From positions 1-20,960 of the forward strand of contig CAZEOK010000049.1 of assembly GCA_964513745.1 (NCBI GenBank): DNA of 20,960 bases, read 5' to 3'. The DNA comes from DATDCY01 sp964513745 (GTDB lineage: Bacteria; JAUVQV01; DATDCY01). Below the pieces are notes generated by a model. That model saw only the letters and a program-made list of their open reading frames with translations, did no database searches and was not told the origin of the DNA. Shown here one piece after another: positions 1 to 7,306 of the stretch. How positions within the stretch are numbered: the stretch's first letter is position 1; each line of letters begins with the position of its first letter. The position numbers and the translations under genes are program-made.

Positions 1-940
1 TGCCGAAACGCTCGGCGACGAGCCGGGCGTACGCCAGCTCGTCGTAGGACTGCTCCTTGAAGCCGATCGAGAAGGTCTTGACGGGGCGGTCCGAGATCTG
101 GCTCATCAGGGCCACGACGGCGCTGGAGTCGATGCCGCCGCTGAGGAACGCGCCGAGGGGCACGTCGCTCACCATCTGGAGTCTGACGGATTCGCGCAGC
201 AGATCGAGGAGCTGCCGCGCGCACTCGTCCGCGTCGAAGCCGTCTTGTTCCGCGCGCTCGGGCTCGACCGGGAAATCCCAGTAGGAGCGGATGGTTGCGT
301 TGCCGTGCTGCCACGTGAGGATGTGTCCCGGCGGCAGCTTCCTGATCTTGCGGAAGATGGAGGCGGGCGCGGGAATGTACTCGTAAGTCAGGTAGCGGTC
401 GAGGGCCTCACGGTCGATCTCGCGCGAGACGCCCCGGCAGGCGAGGATGGACTTGATCTCGGAGCCGAACAGGAGCTTCTCGTCGTCGAGGTACCAGTGC
501 AGCGGCTTGATGCCGACCCAGTCGCGCATGAGCAGGAGCTTCTTCTCGCGAGCGTCCCAGAGCGCGATCCCGAACATCCCCCGCAGGTGTGTGACGCACT
601 CTTCGCCCCACTCTTCGTAGCCGTGGACGATGACCTCGGTGTCGCTGTGGCTTTGGAAACGGTGGCCCAGGGTTTCCAACTCGGCTCGGAGTTCGAGGAA
701 ATTGTAGATCTCGCCGTTGAAGACCACCCAGACGGTCTTTTCCTCGTTGCTCATCGGCTGGTGTCCGCCGGCGATGTCGATGATGCTGAGGCGGCGCATG
801 CCGAGGCCGACGGGACCCTCGAGGTGGTAGCCCTGGTCGTCCGGACCACGGTGGCGTATGGCGTCGCACATCCGCTGCAGCTCGGACTGCTCGACGCGGT
901 AGGCCGCGCCGACTCCCAGGATCCCCGCTATGCCGCACAT
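1..940 (-). CDS. asnB: Asparagine synthetase (glutamine-hydrolysing) family amidotransferase, 5' part only
   Basis: Class II glutamine amidotransferase fused to an ATP-dependent synthetase domain; the family moves ammonia from glutamine to an acyl-adenylate, usually of aspartate. The start is fixed at 940 because the protein must begin Met-Cys: it reads MCGIAG, with Cys2 as the glutaminase nucleophile. The amidotransferase motifs RHRGPDD, NGEIYN and a GSE segment follow, and then the PP-loop SGGIDSS of the synthetase domain at about residues 263-269. The gene runs off the window, leaving 313 residues of a usual 600 or more. The common DR(F/L)GIKPL segment reads DWVGIKPL here. It is transcribed away from the SGNH lipoprotein gene at 1135. 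Paralogues of this type are common in exopolysaccharide clusters and may amidate sugars or lipids rather than aspartate, so the exact substrate is inference. The family call is firm. Confidence 0.93.
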   Translation of the reverse strand, partial: MCGIAGILGVGAAYRVEQSELQRMCDAIRHRGPDDQGYHLEGPVGLGMRRLSIIDIAGGHQPMSNEEKTVWVVFNGEIYNFLELRAELETLGHRFQSHSDTEVIVHGYEEWGEECVTHLRGMFGIALWDAREKKLLLMRDWVGIKPLHWYLDDEKLLFGSEIKSILACRGVSREIDREALDRYLTYEYIPAPASIFRKIRKLPPGHILTWQHGNATIRSYWDFPVEPERAEQDGFDADECARQLLDLLRESVRLQMVSDVPLGAFLSGGIDSSAVVALMSQISDRPVKTFSIGFKEQSYDELAYARLVAERFG

Positions 941-971
941 GCCTGTTTTTCCATGGGAAACCCGTCGTTTG

Positions 972-978
972 TACTATG
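972..978 (-). promoter_or_regulatory. Candidate -10 element for the amidotransferase gene
   Basis: On the minus strand the sequence reads CATAGTAC about 30 nt before the ATG at 940, and CATAGT matches TATAAT at four of six positions. No convincing -35 element is visible at 16-18 bp. The same octamer occurs in the inverted repeat upstream of priA. Weak evidence. Confidence 0.25.
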
Positions 979-1121
979 CCACCCCGGGAAATGCAAACCG
1001 TCTTCGCTGGAGAACTCCCCTCCGCGCCACCCCTGCGCCCAGACCGTGACTGCGAAATGCGGGCCACTCTTGTGTGAGTTCGTCGTGAAATCCGGTGCGT
1101 CCCTGGTTGGTAGCGAACCGC

Positions 1122-1127
1122 TATACT
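1122..1127 (+). promoter_or_regulatory. -10 box TATACT directly before the SGNH gene
   Basis: TATACT matches TATAAT at five of six positions. It is followed by exactly 7 nt and then the GTG at 1135, so transcription would begin at or next to the start codon. No good -35 hexamer is visible at 16-18 bp. It fits the same -10/start-codon geometry seen before five other genes in the window. Confidence 0.5.
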
Positions 1128-1134
1128 GCAAGGC

Positions 1135-1848
1135 GTGGACAGGGATTCCGTGCGCGGCAGGCGCACACGTCAGGCTTGGGCAGTCGCGTTCGTGCTGGCG
1201 TTGCCGTTTGCCGGCTGCCGGAAGGAACCGCCGGCGGTGTCGGCACTACCCGTCGTGCTCTGTGCCGGAGACAGCATCACCGCGGACAGCTATCCCCGGT
1301 TTCTGCAGCAGCGTCTGGACGAGGCGGGGTACCGGCTCCGGGTGGTCAACGCCGGCGAGAAGGGGAACACCACCGGCGAGTACCTGATTTTTCTGAAGCG
1401 GTCGCGGATCATCGAGCGGACCAACCCGCGCTGGGTCCTGCTGCAACTCGGGACCAATGACGTGCGTATCGACGGAGACGCGACAGCCGTCGGCCGGTTC
1501 AGCGAGAACCTCGAATCGATTCTCGACCTCGTTTCGGGCCATCGCAATCCGGACGGCTCCTCTCCCCGAGTGCTGTTGGCGACGATCCCCCCCGTCCCCG
1601 TGGAGATCGCGGGCCATTTTGATGCGAGGTCCAGCGCCCGGGTCGCCACGGAGATCAATCCCGCGATCGGGGAGATCGCCCGACGGCGTCAGATGCCGCT
1701 CGTCGACAACTACCGTCTCTTCGCCGTCCACCCCGAGTGGTTGCCCGACATCCACCCGAGCGAGGAGGGGTACCGGGCCCTGGCGGACACCTGGTACGGC
1801 GCGCTCGCGCCACTGCTGGGCGCCGCGGATCGCCCCGCGGCTCCCTGA
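1135..1848 (+). CDS. SGNH/GDSL-family hydrolase, putative lipoprotein
   Basis: A 237-residue esterase-fold protein. All SGNH blocks are visible: GDSIT with the nucleophile Ser47, an Asn-Ala-Gly around Gly74, GTND with Asn108, and DIHPSEEGY with Asp205 and His207 completing the triad. The N-terminus is basic, then hydrophobic, and ends in PFAGC with Cys28. This looks like a lipobox, although Phe at -3 is unusual, so the protein is probably a periplasmic lipoprotein. Such enzymes deacylate polysaccharides, lipids or peptidoglycan; the substrate cannot be told here. The GTG at 1135 lies 7 nt after TATACT (leaderless model). A GTG at 1150, with AGGG 5 nt upstream, is an alternative start giving a shorter basic n-region. 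The next gene starts 4 nt after its stop, so the two are probably co-transcribed. Confidence 0.85.
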   Translation: MDRDSVRGRRTRQAWAVAFVLALPFAGCRKEPPAVSALPVVLCAGDSITADSYPRFLQQRLDEAGYRLRVVNAGEKGNTTGEYLIFLKRSRIIERTNPRWVLLQLGTNDVRIDGDATAVGRFSENLESILDLVSGHRNPDGSSPRVLLATIPPVPVEIAGHFDARSSARVATEINPAIGEIARRRQMPLVDNYRLFAVHPEWLPDIHPSEEGYRALADTWYGALAPLLGAADRPAAP

Positions 1849-1852
1849 AGCC

Positions 1853-2908
1853 ATGCGTTCCGGAAAGTTCGCCGGCATCCTGCTCCCGGTGGCCGTCTCG
1901 GCCACGATCCTGCTGCTTCTGATGCGCGGGATCCCCTGGATCGATCTCGTGGCCAGCGTCACCCGGGCATCAAGGCCGGCTCTGGCGACCTACGCGCTTC
2001 TGAGCCTCGCCGGCATCTGGCTTCGGGCCGTCCGCTTCCGGATGCTGCTCGCTCCGCCGCGGCCGGGTCTTGCTTCGATCCTGCTCGTAACGACGGTGCA
2101 GAACAGCCTGGGCGATCTCGTGCCGGGGAGACTCGCATCCCTGGGATCCTATGTCTACCTGCTCGTCCGCCGGCACCGGGTCGGGCCCGAGTCGGCCGCC
2201 GCGACCTTCCTGCTCTCGTTCGTTTTCGACTTTGTGACACTCGGTCCCCTGCTGGCGCTGGCGGCGCTGGTGCGCCTCGACGCCGTCTCCCCGGCGCTCC
2301 AGTCGAAGCTTCCCCTCGGCTGGGTCATCACCTTCGCGGTCGTCTTTTTCGTCGGGGCGGCCGTCGTTCTGTCCGAGCTCGGATCGATCACGCACGCGAT
2401 CTCCCGGATCGTCCACGCGGGAGCGCCCGCTCCGGCCCCCGCCGCGCGCAGCCGCCGGCAAGCGTTTGCCGCGAGACTCGATACCCTCGCCGCGGCCATG
2501 GACGAGGCGAGAGCCGCCGGCAAGCTTCTCCCCGCCTTTGCCGTTTCGCTGACGATCCGTCTCGCCAAGTATGGCTCGCTCTACGCCCTGATGTCGGGAT
2601 TGCTGGCAGGCGCGGGTTCGGCGGGCAGACAGCCCGACTTCTGGGACCTCATCCTCGGAATATCGGCAACCGAACTGATCGCCAGCCTCCCCGTTCCCGC
2701 CCTCGGTCAGTTCGGGGTCTGGGAGGGGGGCATGACCGGCGCGCTTGTTCTGCTGGGCTTCGACCGTGAGCCGGCGACTATTGTGTCGATCGGCATCCAC
2801 GGGATCACCCAGGCCTTCGAGTATCTGCTGGGACTGGCTGCCCTCGGGATCCTGGCGGTTTCGGCTTCCCGGCCCATACCAGGTCGAAGCGCTCCCACCA
2901 GGGAGTGA
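1853..2908 (+). CDS. Flippase-like integral membrane protein (LPG synthase TM-domain / UPF0104 family)
   Basis: A 351-residue polytopic membrane protein with about eight hydrophobic segments. Family marks seen include an arginine-containing end to an early helix (LRAVRFRMLL), the segment DLVPGRLASLGSYVYLL, and the late SLPVPALGQFGVWEGG, which corresponds to the conserved S-x-P-x-x-x-G-x-x-G-x-x-E pattern of the lysylphosphatidylglycerol-synthase transmembrane domain. There is no soluble aminoacyltransferase domain, so it is the stand-alone YbhN/AglD-like type often found with glycolipid and exopolysaccharide genes. A role in moving or making a lipid-linked compound is inference. It begins 4 nt after the SGNH gene. 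Its last 104 bp overlap the 3' end of the methyltransferase gene on the other strand. Confidence 0.8.
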   Translation: MRSGKFAGILLPVAVSATILLLLMRGIPWIDLVASVTRASRPALATYALLSLAGIWLRAVRFRMLLAPPRPGLASILLVTTVQNSLGDLVPGRLASLGSYVYLLVRRHRVGPESAAATFLLSFVFDFVTLGPLLALAALVRLDAVSPALQSKLPLGWVITFAVVFFVGAAVVLSELGSITHAISRIVHAGAPAPAPAARSRRQAFAARLDTLAAAMDEARAAGKLLPAFAVSLTIRLAKYGSLYALMSGLLAGAGSAGRQPDFWDLILGISATELIASLPVPALGQFGVWEGGMTGALVLLGFDREPATIVSIGIHGITQAFEYLLGLAALGILAVSASRPIPGRSAPTRE

Positions 2909-3563
2909 TCTCGATCCGTTCAAATCCCGCCGCGAGAAGCTGGTCTGCAAACTGTCCGGGCGGGCAGACAGCGCCGGTGCGGCCCCATTCGCCCGTGTTC
3001 CTCGAGATCAACAGGATGCCTCCGGGCTTCATGACTCGCAGGAACTCCCGGAAATGCGCCTCCCGGTCAGGCAGAAGTTCCACCGACTCCAGGCAAGTCA
3101 CCACCTCAACGGAACCCTCGGGGAAAGGGAGCGGCGCTGCCTGTTGGTGCAGCAGGACAGACCTGCCTCCGAACGGGGAGAGCTTCGCCGCGGCCCTGGC
3201 AAGCATCCCGGCCGAGATGTCCAGACCGATGACGCGCCCCGCGAAGCGTGGATCGCTAAAAAGCGCAATCGGCAGGCGTCCGGTTCCCGTTGCCACATCG
3301 AGGACGAGAGTGTCGGGTGTGTTTGCCGATTCGCGTTCGAGTCGCTCAACGAGAGGATCGACCAGCATCCGCGTGTCGTGCTTCTGGACTTTGAGCTTGC
3401 CCGCGTCATAGGTGCCGGCCCACCAGTCATAGAGCACGGCGTGCAGGCGGTCACCAAGGCGGATGCCTTCGAAGAAGAAGATCTCGCGGTAGAGTCGCTC
3501 GACGAGAAGGCCGAGGGCGACCACCGCCAGGACGCAGAGCGTCATCTGCCAGGCGCCGTCCAC
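2805..3563 (-). CDS. Class I SAM-dependent methyltransferase with N-terminal membrane anchor
   Basis: A 252-residue protein. A hydrophobic segment at about residues 8-21 suggests membrane anchoring. The SAM-binding motif I is LDVATGTG at 88-95, followed by the acidic end of strand two (VIGLD, Asp115) and a PGG-containing post-motif around MKPGGILLIS, as in UbiE/Methyltransf_11 proteins. The GTG start at 3563 is chosen because GGAGG (3570-3574 on this strand) lies 6 nt before it, overlapping the end of the upstream YdjM-like gene. It is the last gene of a leftward rimO - ydjM-like - methyltransferase unit. The substrate is unknown; the anchor hints at a lipid or envelope substrate. Its C-terminal 34 or so codons overlap the flippase-like gene antisense. 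Confidence 0.82.
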   Translation of the reverse strand: MDGAWQMTLCVLAVVALGLLVERLYREIFFFEGIRLGDRLHAVLYDWWAGTYDAGKLKVQKHDTRMLVDPLVERLERESANTPDTLVLDVATGTGRLPIALFSDPRFAGRVIGLDISAGMLARAAAKLSPFGGRSVLLHQQAAPLPFPEGSVEVVTCLESVELLPDREAHFREFLRVMKPGGILLISRNTGEWGRTGAVCPPGQFADQLLAAGFERIEITPWWERFDLVWAGKPKPPGSRGQPVPADTRRPG

Positions 3564-3569
3564 CCCTGG

Positions 3570-3574
3570 CCTCC
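3570..3574 (-). promoter_or_regulatory. Strong ribosome binding site GGAGG for the methyltransferase
   Basis: GGAGG with a 6-nt spacer before the GTG at 3563. It supports GTG over the in-frame ATG at 3545. It sits 1 nt after the stop codon of the upstream gene (3576-3578), which suggests coupled translation. Confidence 0.7.
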
Positions 3575-3575
3575 A

Positions 3576-4145
3576 TCATTGAAGTCTGGCGGCACCCGGT
3601 TGTCCTCCCCGCGCATCTCCCCTGCCCCGTGCCAGCAGCGGGATCCGCCGGAGCAGGGGCATGGTCGTGAAGCCCCAGGCCAACTCGGCGAGCAATTCGT
3701 GCAGGTTCCTCAGGCTCAGGACGTCGGCGCGGTCGATCCCCGGAAAGAGCGTGATCGGCGAGTGGAACCGCTCCGCGGCGAGGGGCCAGAGAAACGGGAT
3801 GCCGACCGGCGGCTTGCGATCGACCACGACCAGGTCGAGCAGGAGGTGGGTGAGGCCGGCGGCTGCAAGCAACAGCCATGCTCGTGCAAACCCGATTCGC
3901 CGGCGCAGCAGAAAGGCGAGCGGCAGCGTGGCCGTCGCGACGAAACCGATCGAGTGGACCGCTCCCTGGTGGAATTGCTCCATGAACTCCCGGCCGCGCG
4001 CCACGGCGGCGTAGTCGACGTCGGGGAGGTTCGCCGCGAGCATGATCGTTGCCGCGACCGGCATCGCCCGTGCCGCGGGCAGCCGTCGGGCCGCCAGCAC
4101 GGCAATGCAGGCGCCCGCGAGTGAGTGGGCTACGGGAGTGGGCAT
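3576..4145 (-). CDS. YdjM-like (DUF457) membrane-bound metal-dependent hydrolase family protein
   Basis: A 189-residue membrane protein of the YdjM/LexA-binding inner-membrane hydrolase family. Conserved polar residues sit at membrane edges: His7 near the start, PDVD at 41-44, HQGAVHS at 59-65, and THLLLD with His100 and Asp104, followed by a G-x-P-x-L-W-P segment. These His/Asp residues are the presumed metal ligands in the family, whose reaction is not well defined. The ATG at 4145 lies inside the end of rimO (16-nt overlap), so it is translationally coupled to rimO. The C-terminus is glycine and arginine rich and poorly conserved in appearance. Confidence 0.78.
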   Translation of the reverse strand: MPTPVAHSLAGACIAVLAARRLPAARAMPVAATIMLAANLPDVDYAAVARGREFMEQFHQGAVHSIGFVATATLPLAFLLRRRIGFARAWLLLAAAGLTHLLLDLVVVDRKPPVGIPFLWPLAAERFHSPITLFPGIDRADVLSLRNLHELLAELAWGFTTMPLLRRIPLLARGRGDARGGQPGAARLQ

Positions 4146-5485
4146 CGAAGCCGGACGATGCTGCCCTCGAGGTCGTAGGCGCCGGCGGCGGTGACTCGCA
4201 CCGGGACCCAGGTGCCGGCCTCGCCGCGGCCGTGCACCCTGATCTGCCCGTCGACCTCCGGCGCCTGCCAGGGGGTGCGGGCATTCCAGATTGTCGTGCG
4301 GCCGTGCTCGGGGCCGAGCAGGAGCGCCTCGGTCGTCAGGCCGATGCGTTGCGCCCAGAGGTCAGATGCCAGTTCGGCCTGCAGCGTCATCACCGCATGG
4401 TAGCGCTCCTGCGCCTCGTCGGTGGGGACCACGCCGCTCATCGTCGCGGCCTTCGTTCCCGGCTGCGGCGAAAAGACGAACGCGCCGAGGTTCTCGAACG
4501 GGTTTGCGCGCAGAAATGCCAGGAGCTCGGCAAACTCGCGCTTCCCTTCGCCCGGGTAACCGACCATGACCGTGGTGCGCAGCGCGACGCCGGGGACCTC
4601 TGCGCGCAGCGTCGAGAAGAGTCTCTCCAGGTCGCGGCGGGCGTAGCGGCGGTTCATGCGCCGGAGGACGCGGCCGCTCGCGTGCTGGATGGGTATATCG
4701 AGATAGGCGCAGAGCTTCGGCGTTTCGGTGAAGAGCCGGACGATCTCCTCGTCGACCCGCTCGGGGTGCAGGTAGAGCAGGCGCACGCGAAAGTCGCCGG
4801 GGAGCGCGGCCACGGCGCGGGCGAGCGCGGCGAGGCCGCCGCCGCTCCTGCCCGCGCCGAAGCGCGTGATGTCCTGGCCGACCAGGTTCAGCTCGCGCAC
4901 GCCGGCGTCGATCAGCGCGCGTGCCTCGTCGAGCACCGCGGCGCGCGTGCGGCTGGCGTGCGGCCCGCGGATCGCGGGGATCAGGCAGTAGTGGCAGCAG
5001 TTGCTGCAGCCGTCGGAAATTTTCAGGTAGGCCCAGGGCCCGGTGGTCAGCGAGCGGTCAAGGTCTCCTCCGGGGAGAAACGCCCTGCCGGGGCTCCCGA
5101 GCCGCCGCGGCCGCGGCGGGGAGAGCGCCAGCCACTCCGCCAGGCGCGGGATCTGTTTCGGGGCGAGCAGCAGGTCGACCGCGGGGTAGCGCGCCGCGAG
5201 GTCGTCCGCGAAGCGGTTGACCATGCAGCCGGCGACGACGACGATCCGCCCGGCGCGTTTCGCCTTCCAGCGCACGGCGTCCTCGATGGCCTCGTGCGAT
5301 TCTTCCACCGCCGGGCCGATAAAGGCGCAGGTGTTCACGAGCAGCAGGTCCGCGCGCTCGCGCTCGGGGACGAGTCCCCAGCCGCCTGCGCCGAGGCCGC
5401 CGACGAGGTACTCGGTGTCGACGAGGTTCTTCGAGCAGCCGAGGCTCACCACGCCTGCGAGGGGCATACGGTGCTTCCGTGCCAT
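4130..5485 (-). CDS. rimO: Ribosomal protein uS12 (Asp) methylthiotransferase RimO
   Basis: A 451-residue radical-SAM enzyme that adds a methylthio group to an aspartate of ribosomal protein S12. The N-terminal MTTase domain has three cluster cysteines (Cys17 in VSLGCSKN, Cys53 in NTCAFI, Cys87 in VAGCM). The radical-SAM motif C-x3-C-x2-C is at Cys160, 164 and 167 in ISDGCSNCCHYCLIP. A C-terminal TRAM-like region follows, with an expected RimO length. SLGCSKN and GPAVEESHEAI are typical of RimO rather than MiaB. The start is placed at the ATG at 5485, which lies 6 nt after a TATACT -10 box; the 26 codons upstream in frame lack family similarity and cover the promoter. An ATG at 5467 (MPLAGVV) is a second possibility. 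It leads the leftward three-gene unit and diverges from the APH-fold kinase gene. Confidence 0.95.
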   Translation of the reverse strand: MARKHRMPLAGVVSLGCSKNLVDTEYLVGGLGAGGWGLVPERERADLLLVNTCAFIGPAVEESHEAIEDAVRWKAKRAGRIVVVAGCMVNRFADDLAARYPAVDLLLAPKQIPRLAEWLALSPPRPRRLGSPGRAFLPGGDLDRSLTTGPWAYLKISDGCSNCCHYCLIPAIRGPHASRTRAAVLDEARALIDAGVRELNLVGQDITRFGAGRSGGGLAALARAVAALPGDFRVRLLYLHPERVDEEIVRLFTETPKLCAYLDIPIQHASGRVLRRMNRRYARRDLERLFSTLRAEVPGVALRTTVMVGYPGEGKREFAELLAFLRANPFENLGAFVFSPQPGTKAATMSGVVPTDEAQERYHAVMTLQAELASDLWAQRIGLTTEALLLGPEHGRTTIWNARTPWQAPEVDGQIRVHGRGEAGTWVPVRVTAAGAYDLEGSIVRLRCPLP

Positions 5486-5491
5486 GGCGGG

Positions 5492-5497
5492 AGTATA
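5492..5497 (-). promoter_or_regulatory. -10 box TATACT directly before rimO
   Basis: The minus-strand TATACT ends 6 nt before the ATG at 5485, which predicts a transcript starting at or beside the start codon. No -35 match is seen in the GC-rich sequence upstream. Confidence 0.5.
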
Positions 5498-5525
5498 CCG
5501 GATGTGCGCCGCGCCGGGCGCCCGG

Positions 5526-5554
5526 TTGTCCCGCCCTGCCGGCCCCGGTATAGT
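5526..5554 (+). promoter_or_regulatory. Sigma-70-type promoter for the APH-fold kinase operon
   Basis: TTGTCC at 5526-5531, a 17-bp spacer, and TATAGT at 5549-5554. The ATG follows after 7 nt (5562), so the mRNA would be leaderless or nearly so. No purine-rich ribosome site is present between the box and the ATG. Confidence 0.6.
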
Positions 5555-5561
5555 GACCGCC

Positions 5562-6554
5562 ATGTACGCCCGCTACCTCGGCACCCTGTCCTGGCACGAT
5601 CCGCTCCAGGAGGTGCTGCGGTCGCGCGTCTTCGCCGGCGTGCACGACCCGGTCTTCCATGTCGATTCGATCTCGAGCTGCCACCGGGTCTACCGCTACC
5701 GCGAGGAGCGCAGTCAGCTGGCGGTCGTGGGCAAGTTCGTCCGCCTCGACGAGCCCGACGAGGCAAAGCGCGCGCGAATCCTCGGCGAGTACGGGAATCT
5801 CCTCGCGTTGCAGCAGCTGGGTTTCGCCAACCGGCCGCACCGCGTCGTCCGGCCGCTCGGCCGCGAGGAGTCGATCGGCCTCGCGGTCGTCGAGGAGAAC
5901 GTCCGCGGCTGCGACCTCGATCACTTCCTGCTCCGCGCTGCCAGTGGCGACGCCGAGCCGTTGCGCCGCGCGCTGCGCGGCCTGGCGGCCTTCCTGGCGT
6001 CGCTGCACCGCTCGTCGTCCACCGGGCGGGATGCGGATCGCGGCCAGGTTTCCGCCTACGCCGATCGGGTGATCGACAAGCTGCGCCGCCAGGGGGTGCT
6101 CGACGAGGGTGCCGCGCGCGAGATCCGGCGCCTGCGCGACCGCTGGCTGGGCCGCTCGCGGCTGCGCGTCGGCGAGGCGATCGTCCACGGGGACGCCACG
6201 CCGACAAACTTCCTCTTCGGGGAGGGGTGGGAGGTCGTGGCGATCGATCTGGAGCGGATGAAACACGCCGATCCGGCGTGGGATCTCGGGATGGTCTGTG
6301 GCGAGCTCAAGCACGCCTTTCTCTGGCGCACCGGCAACGGCTGGGCCGCCGAACCGTTCATCCGCGTCTTCCTCGAGCGCTACGCCGAGGCCTTCCCCGA
6401 TCGCGCGGGGACCTTCCGTGCCGTGACCCGCCGCTTGCCGTTGTTCATGGCGCTGACCGAACTGAGGATCGCGCGCAACGGCTGGCTCGACTGGCAGCAT
6501 CGCCTGCGCCTGGTGCGCGAGGCGCGCGCCTGCCTGCGCGGGGGCTTGCGATGA
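5562..6554 (+). CDS. APH-fold phosphotransferase family protein (small-molecule kinase-like)
   Basis: A 330-residue protein of the aminoglycoside phosphotransferase/choline kinase superfamily. Seen directly: a candidate ATP-binding Lys58 in VVGKFV, a candidate helix-C Glu76, the catalytic loop VHGDATPTNFLF at 208-219 (HGD-x4-N pattern), and the metal-binding loop AIDLERM, where the usual D-x-D is D-x-E (Asp229, Glu231), followed by DPAWDLG. The substrate could be a sugar, amino alcohol or similar; nothing indicates antibiotic resistance. Its stop overlaps the start of the HAD gene in ATGA, and the HAD gene overlaps the glycosyltransferase gene the same way, so the three form one operon. A kinase paired with a phosphatase-fold enzyme suggests processing of a phosphorylated metabolite (inference). 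Confidence 0.8.
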   Translation: MYARYLGTLSWHDPLQEVLRSRVFAGVHDPVFHVDSISSCHRVYRYREERSQLAVVGKFVRLDEPDEAKRARILGEYGNLLALQQLGFANRPHRVVRPLGREESIGLAVVEENVRGCDLDHFLLRAASGDAEPLRRALRGLAAFLASLHRSSSTGRDADRGQVSAYADRVIDKLRRQGVLDEGAAREIRRLRDRWLGRSRLRVGEAIVHGDATPTNFLFGEGWEVVAIDLERMKHADPAWDLGMVCGELKHAFLWRTGNGWAAEPFIRVFLERYAEAFPDRAGTFRAVTRRLPLFMALTELRIARNGWLDWQHRLRLVREARACLRGGLR

Positions 6555-7306
6555 GCCGGCGGCTGCACGAAGGGAAGGCCGGCGCGCCCCGCAGCGCGGT
6601 CCTCTACGACCTGTACGGCACGCTCATCGACATCCGCACCGACGAGCACGACCCGGCGATCTGGGGGACACTTGCGCAGTACCTTGGCTACCTCGGCGTC
6701 CTGATCGCCCCGGAGGAGCTGCGGGGCCAGTACCTCAGGCGGGTCGAGTTCCAGCTCTCCGCGAGCCCGGAGCGCCACCCCGAGGTCGACGTCTTCGCGG
6801 TCTTCCGCGACATCTTTGCGGCCTACGGCAAGACCCGGGTCTCGCGCGAGAAGATCATCGACGCGGGGATGCTCTTCCGCTCGCTCTCGCGCCGGCAGTT
6901 CGGCCTCTTCCCCGATGCCGCGGCGGTCCTGCGCCGCCTGCGCGAGCGCTACGCGGTCGGGCTCGTCAGCGACGCCCAGTGGGTCTTCACCGAGGCCGAG
7001 CTGGCGCTCGTCGGACTGCGCGATCTTTTCGAAGTGCGGGTGCTCTCCTCGCGCTACGGCTACAAGAAGCCCGATCCCCGGCTTTTCGCCAAGGCGCTCG
7101 CCGCGCTGCACGTCCCTCCGGAGCGGGCGCTCTATGTCGGCGACAACCCTTCCCGCGATCTCGCCGGCGCGCGCCGCGCCGGGATGCGCTGCATCCTCTT
7201 CCGTGCCCCGGGCGCGATCGTCCCGGGCGAGCGCCCCGACGCCGGGATCAACCACCACGCGGAGCTCGAGGCCGCGGTGGAGGCGCTGCTGCCTCTGCCG
7301 ACATGA
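6551..7306 (+). CDS. HAD-superfamily hydrolase
   Basis: A 251-residue haloacid-dehalogenase-fold protein. Motif I is LYDLYGTLID with the nucleophile Asp20; the second acidic residue expected in phosphatases (D-x-D) is Tyr22, as in dehalogenase-like members. Motif II is GLVSDA. Motif III lysines lie in YGYKKPDPRLF. Motif IV is YVGDNPSRDLAGARRAGM. A helical cap lies between motifs I and II. The ATG at 6551 overlaps the preceding stop (ATGA), and the stop overlaps the next ATG in the same manner. Phosphatase or dehalogenase activity cannot be decided from sequence; the operon context with a kinase and a glycosyltransferase favours a phosphorylated substrate. Confidence 0.88.
   Translation: MSRRLHEGKAGAPRSAVLYDLYGTLIDIRTDEHDPAIWGTLAQYLGYLGVLIAPEELRGQYLRRVEFQLSASPERHPEVDVFAVFRDIFAAYGKTRVSREKIIDAGMLFRSLSRRQFGLFPDAAAVLRRLRERYAVGLVSDAQWVFTEAELALVGLRDLFEVRVLSSRYGYKKPDPRLFAKALAALHVPPERALYVGDNPSRDLAGARRAGMRCILFRAPGAIVPGERPDAGINHHAELEAAVEALLPLPT

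Noticed and set aside
245..1387. 380-codon plus-strand open frame over the amidotransferase gene
   Set aside because: It is antisense to clear class II amidotransferase motifs and crosses the intergenic promoter into another frame of the SGNH gene.
4049..6550. Upstream two-thirds of the 1085-codon open frame that ends with the HAD protein
   Set aside because: It runs antisense to rimO and out of frame through the kinase gene; only the last 251 codons, from 6551, show HAD motifs and a coupled start.
5562..6554. Aminoglycoside resistance gene
   Set aside because: Only the generic kinase fold motifs are present; operon context and D-x-E loop give no support for an antibiotic substrate.
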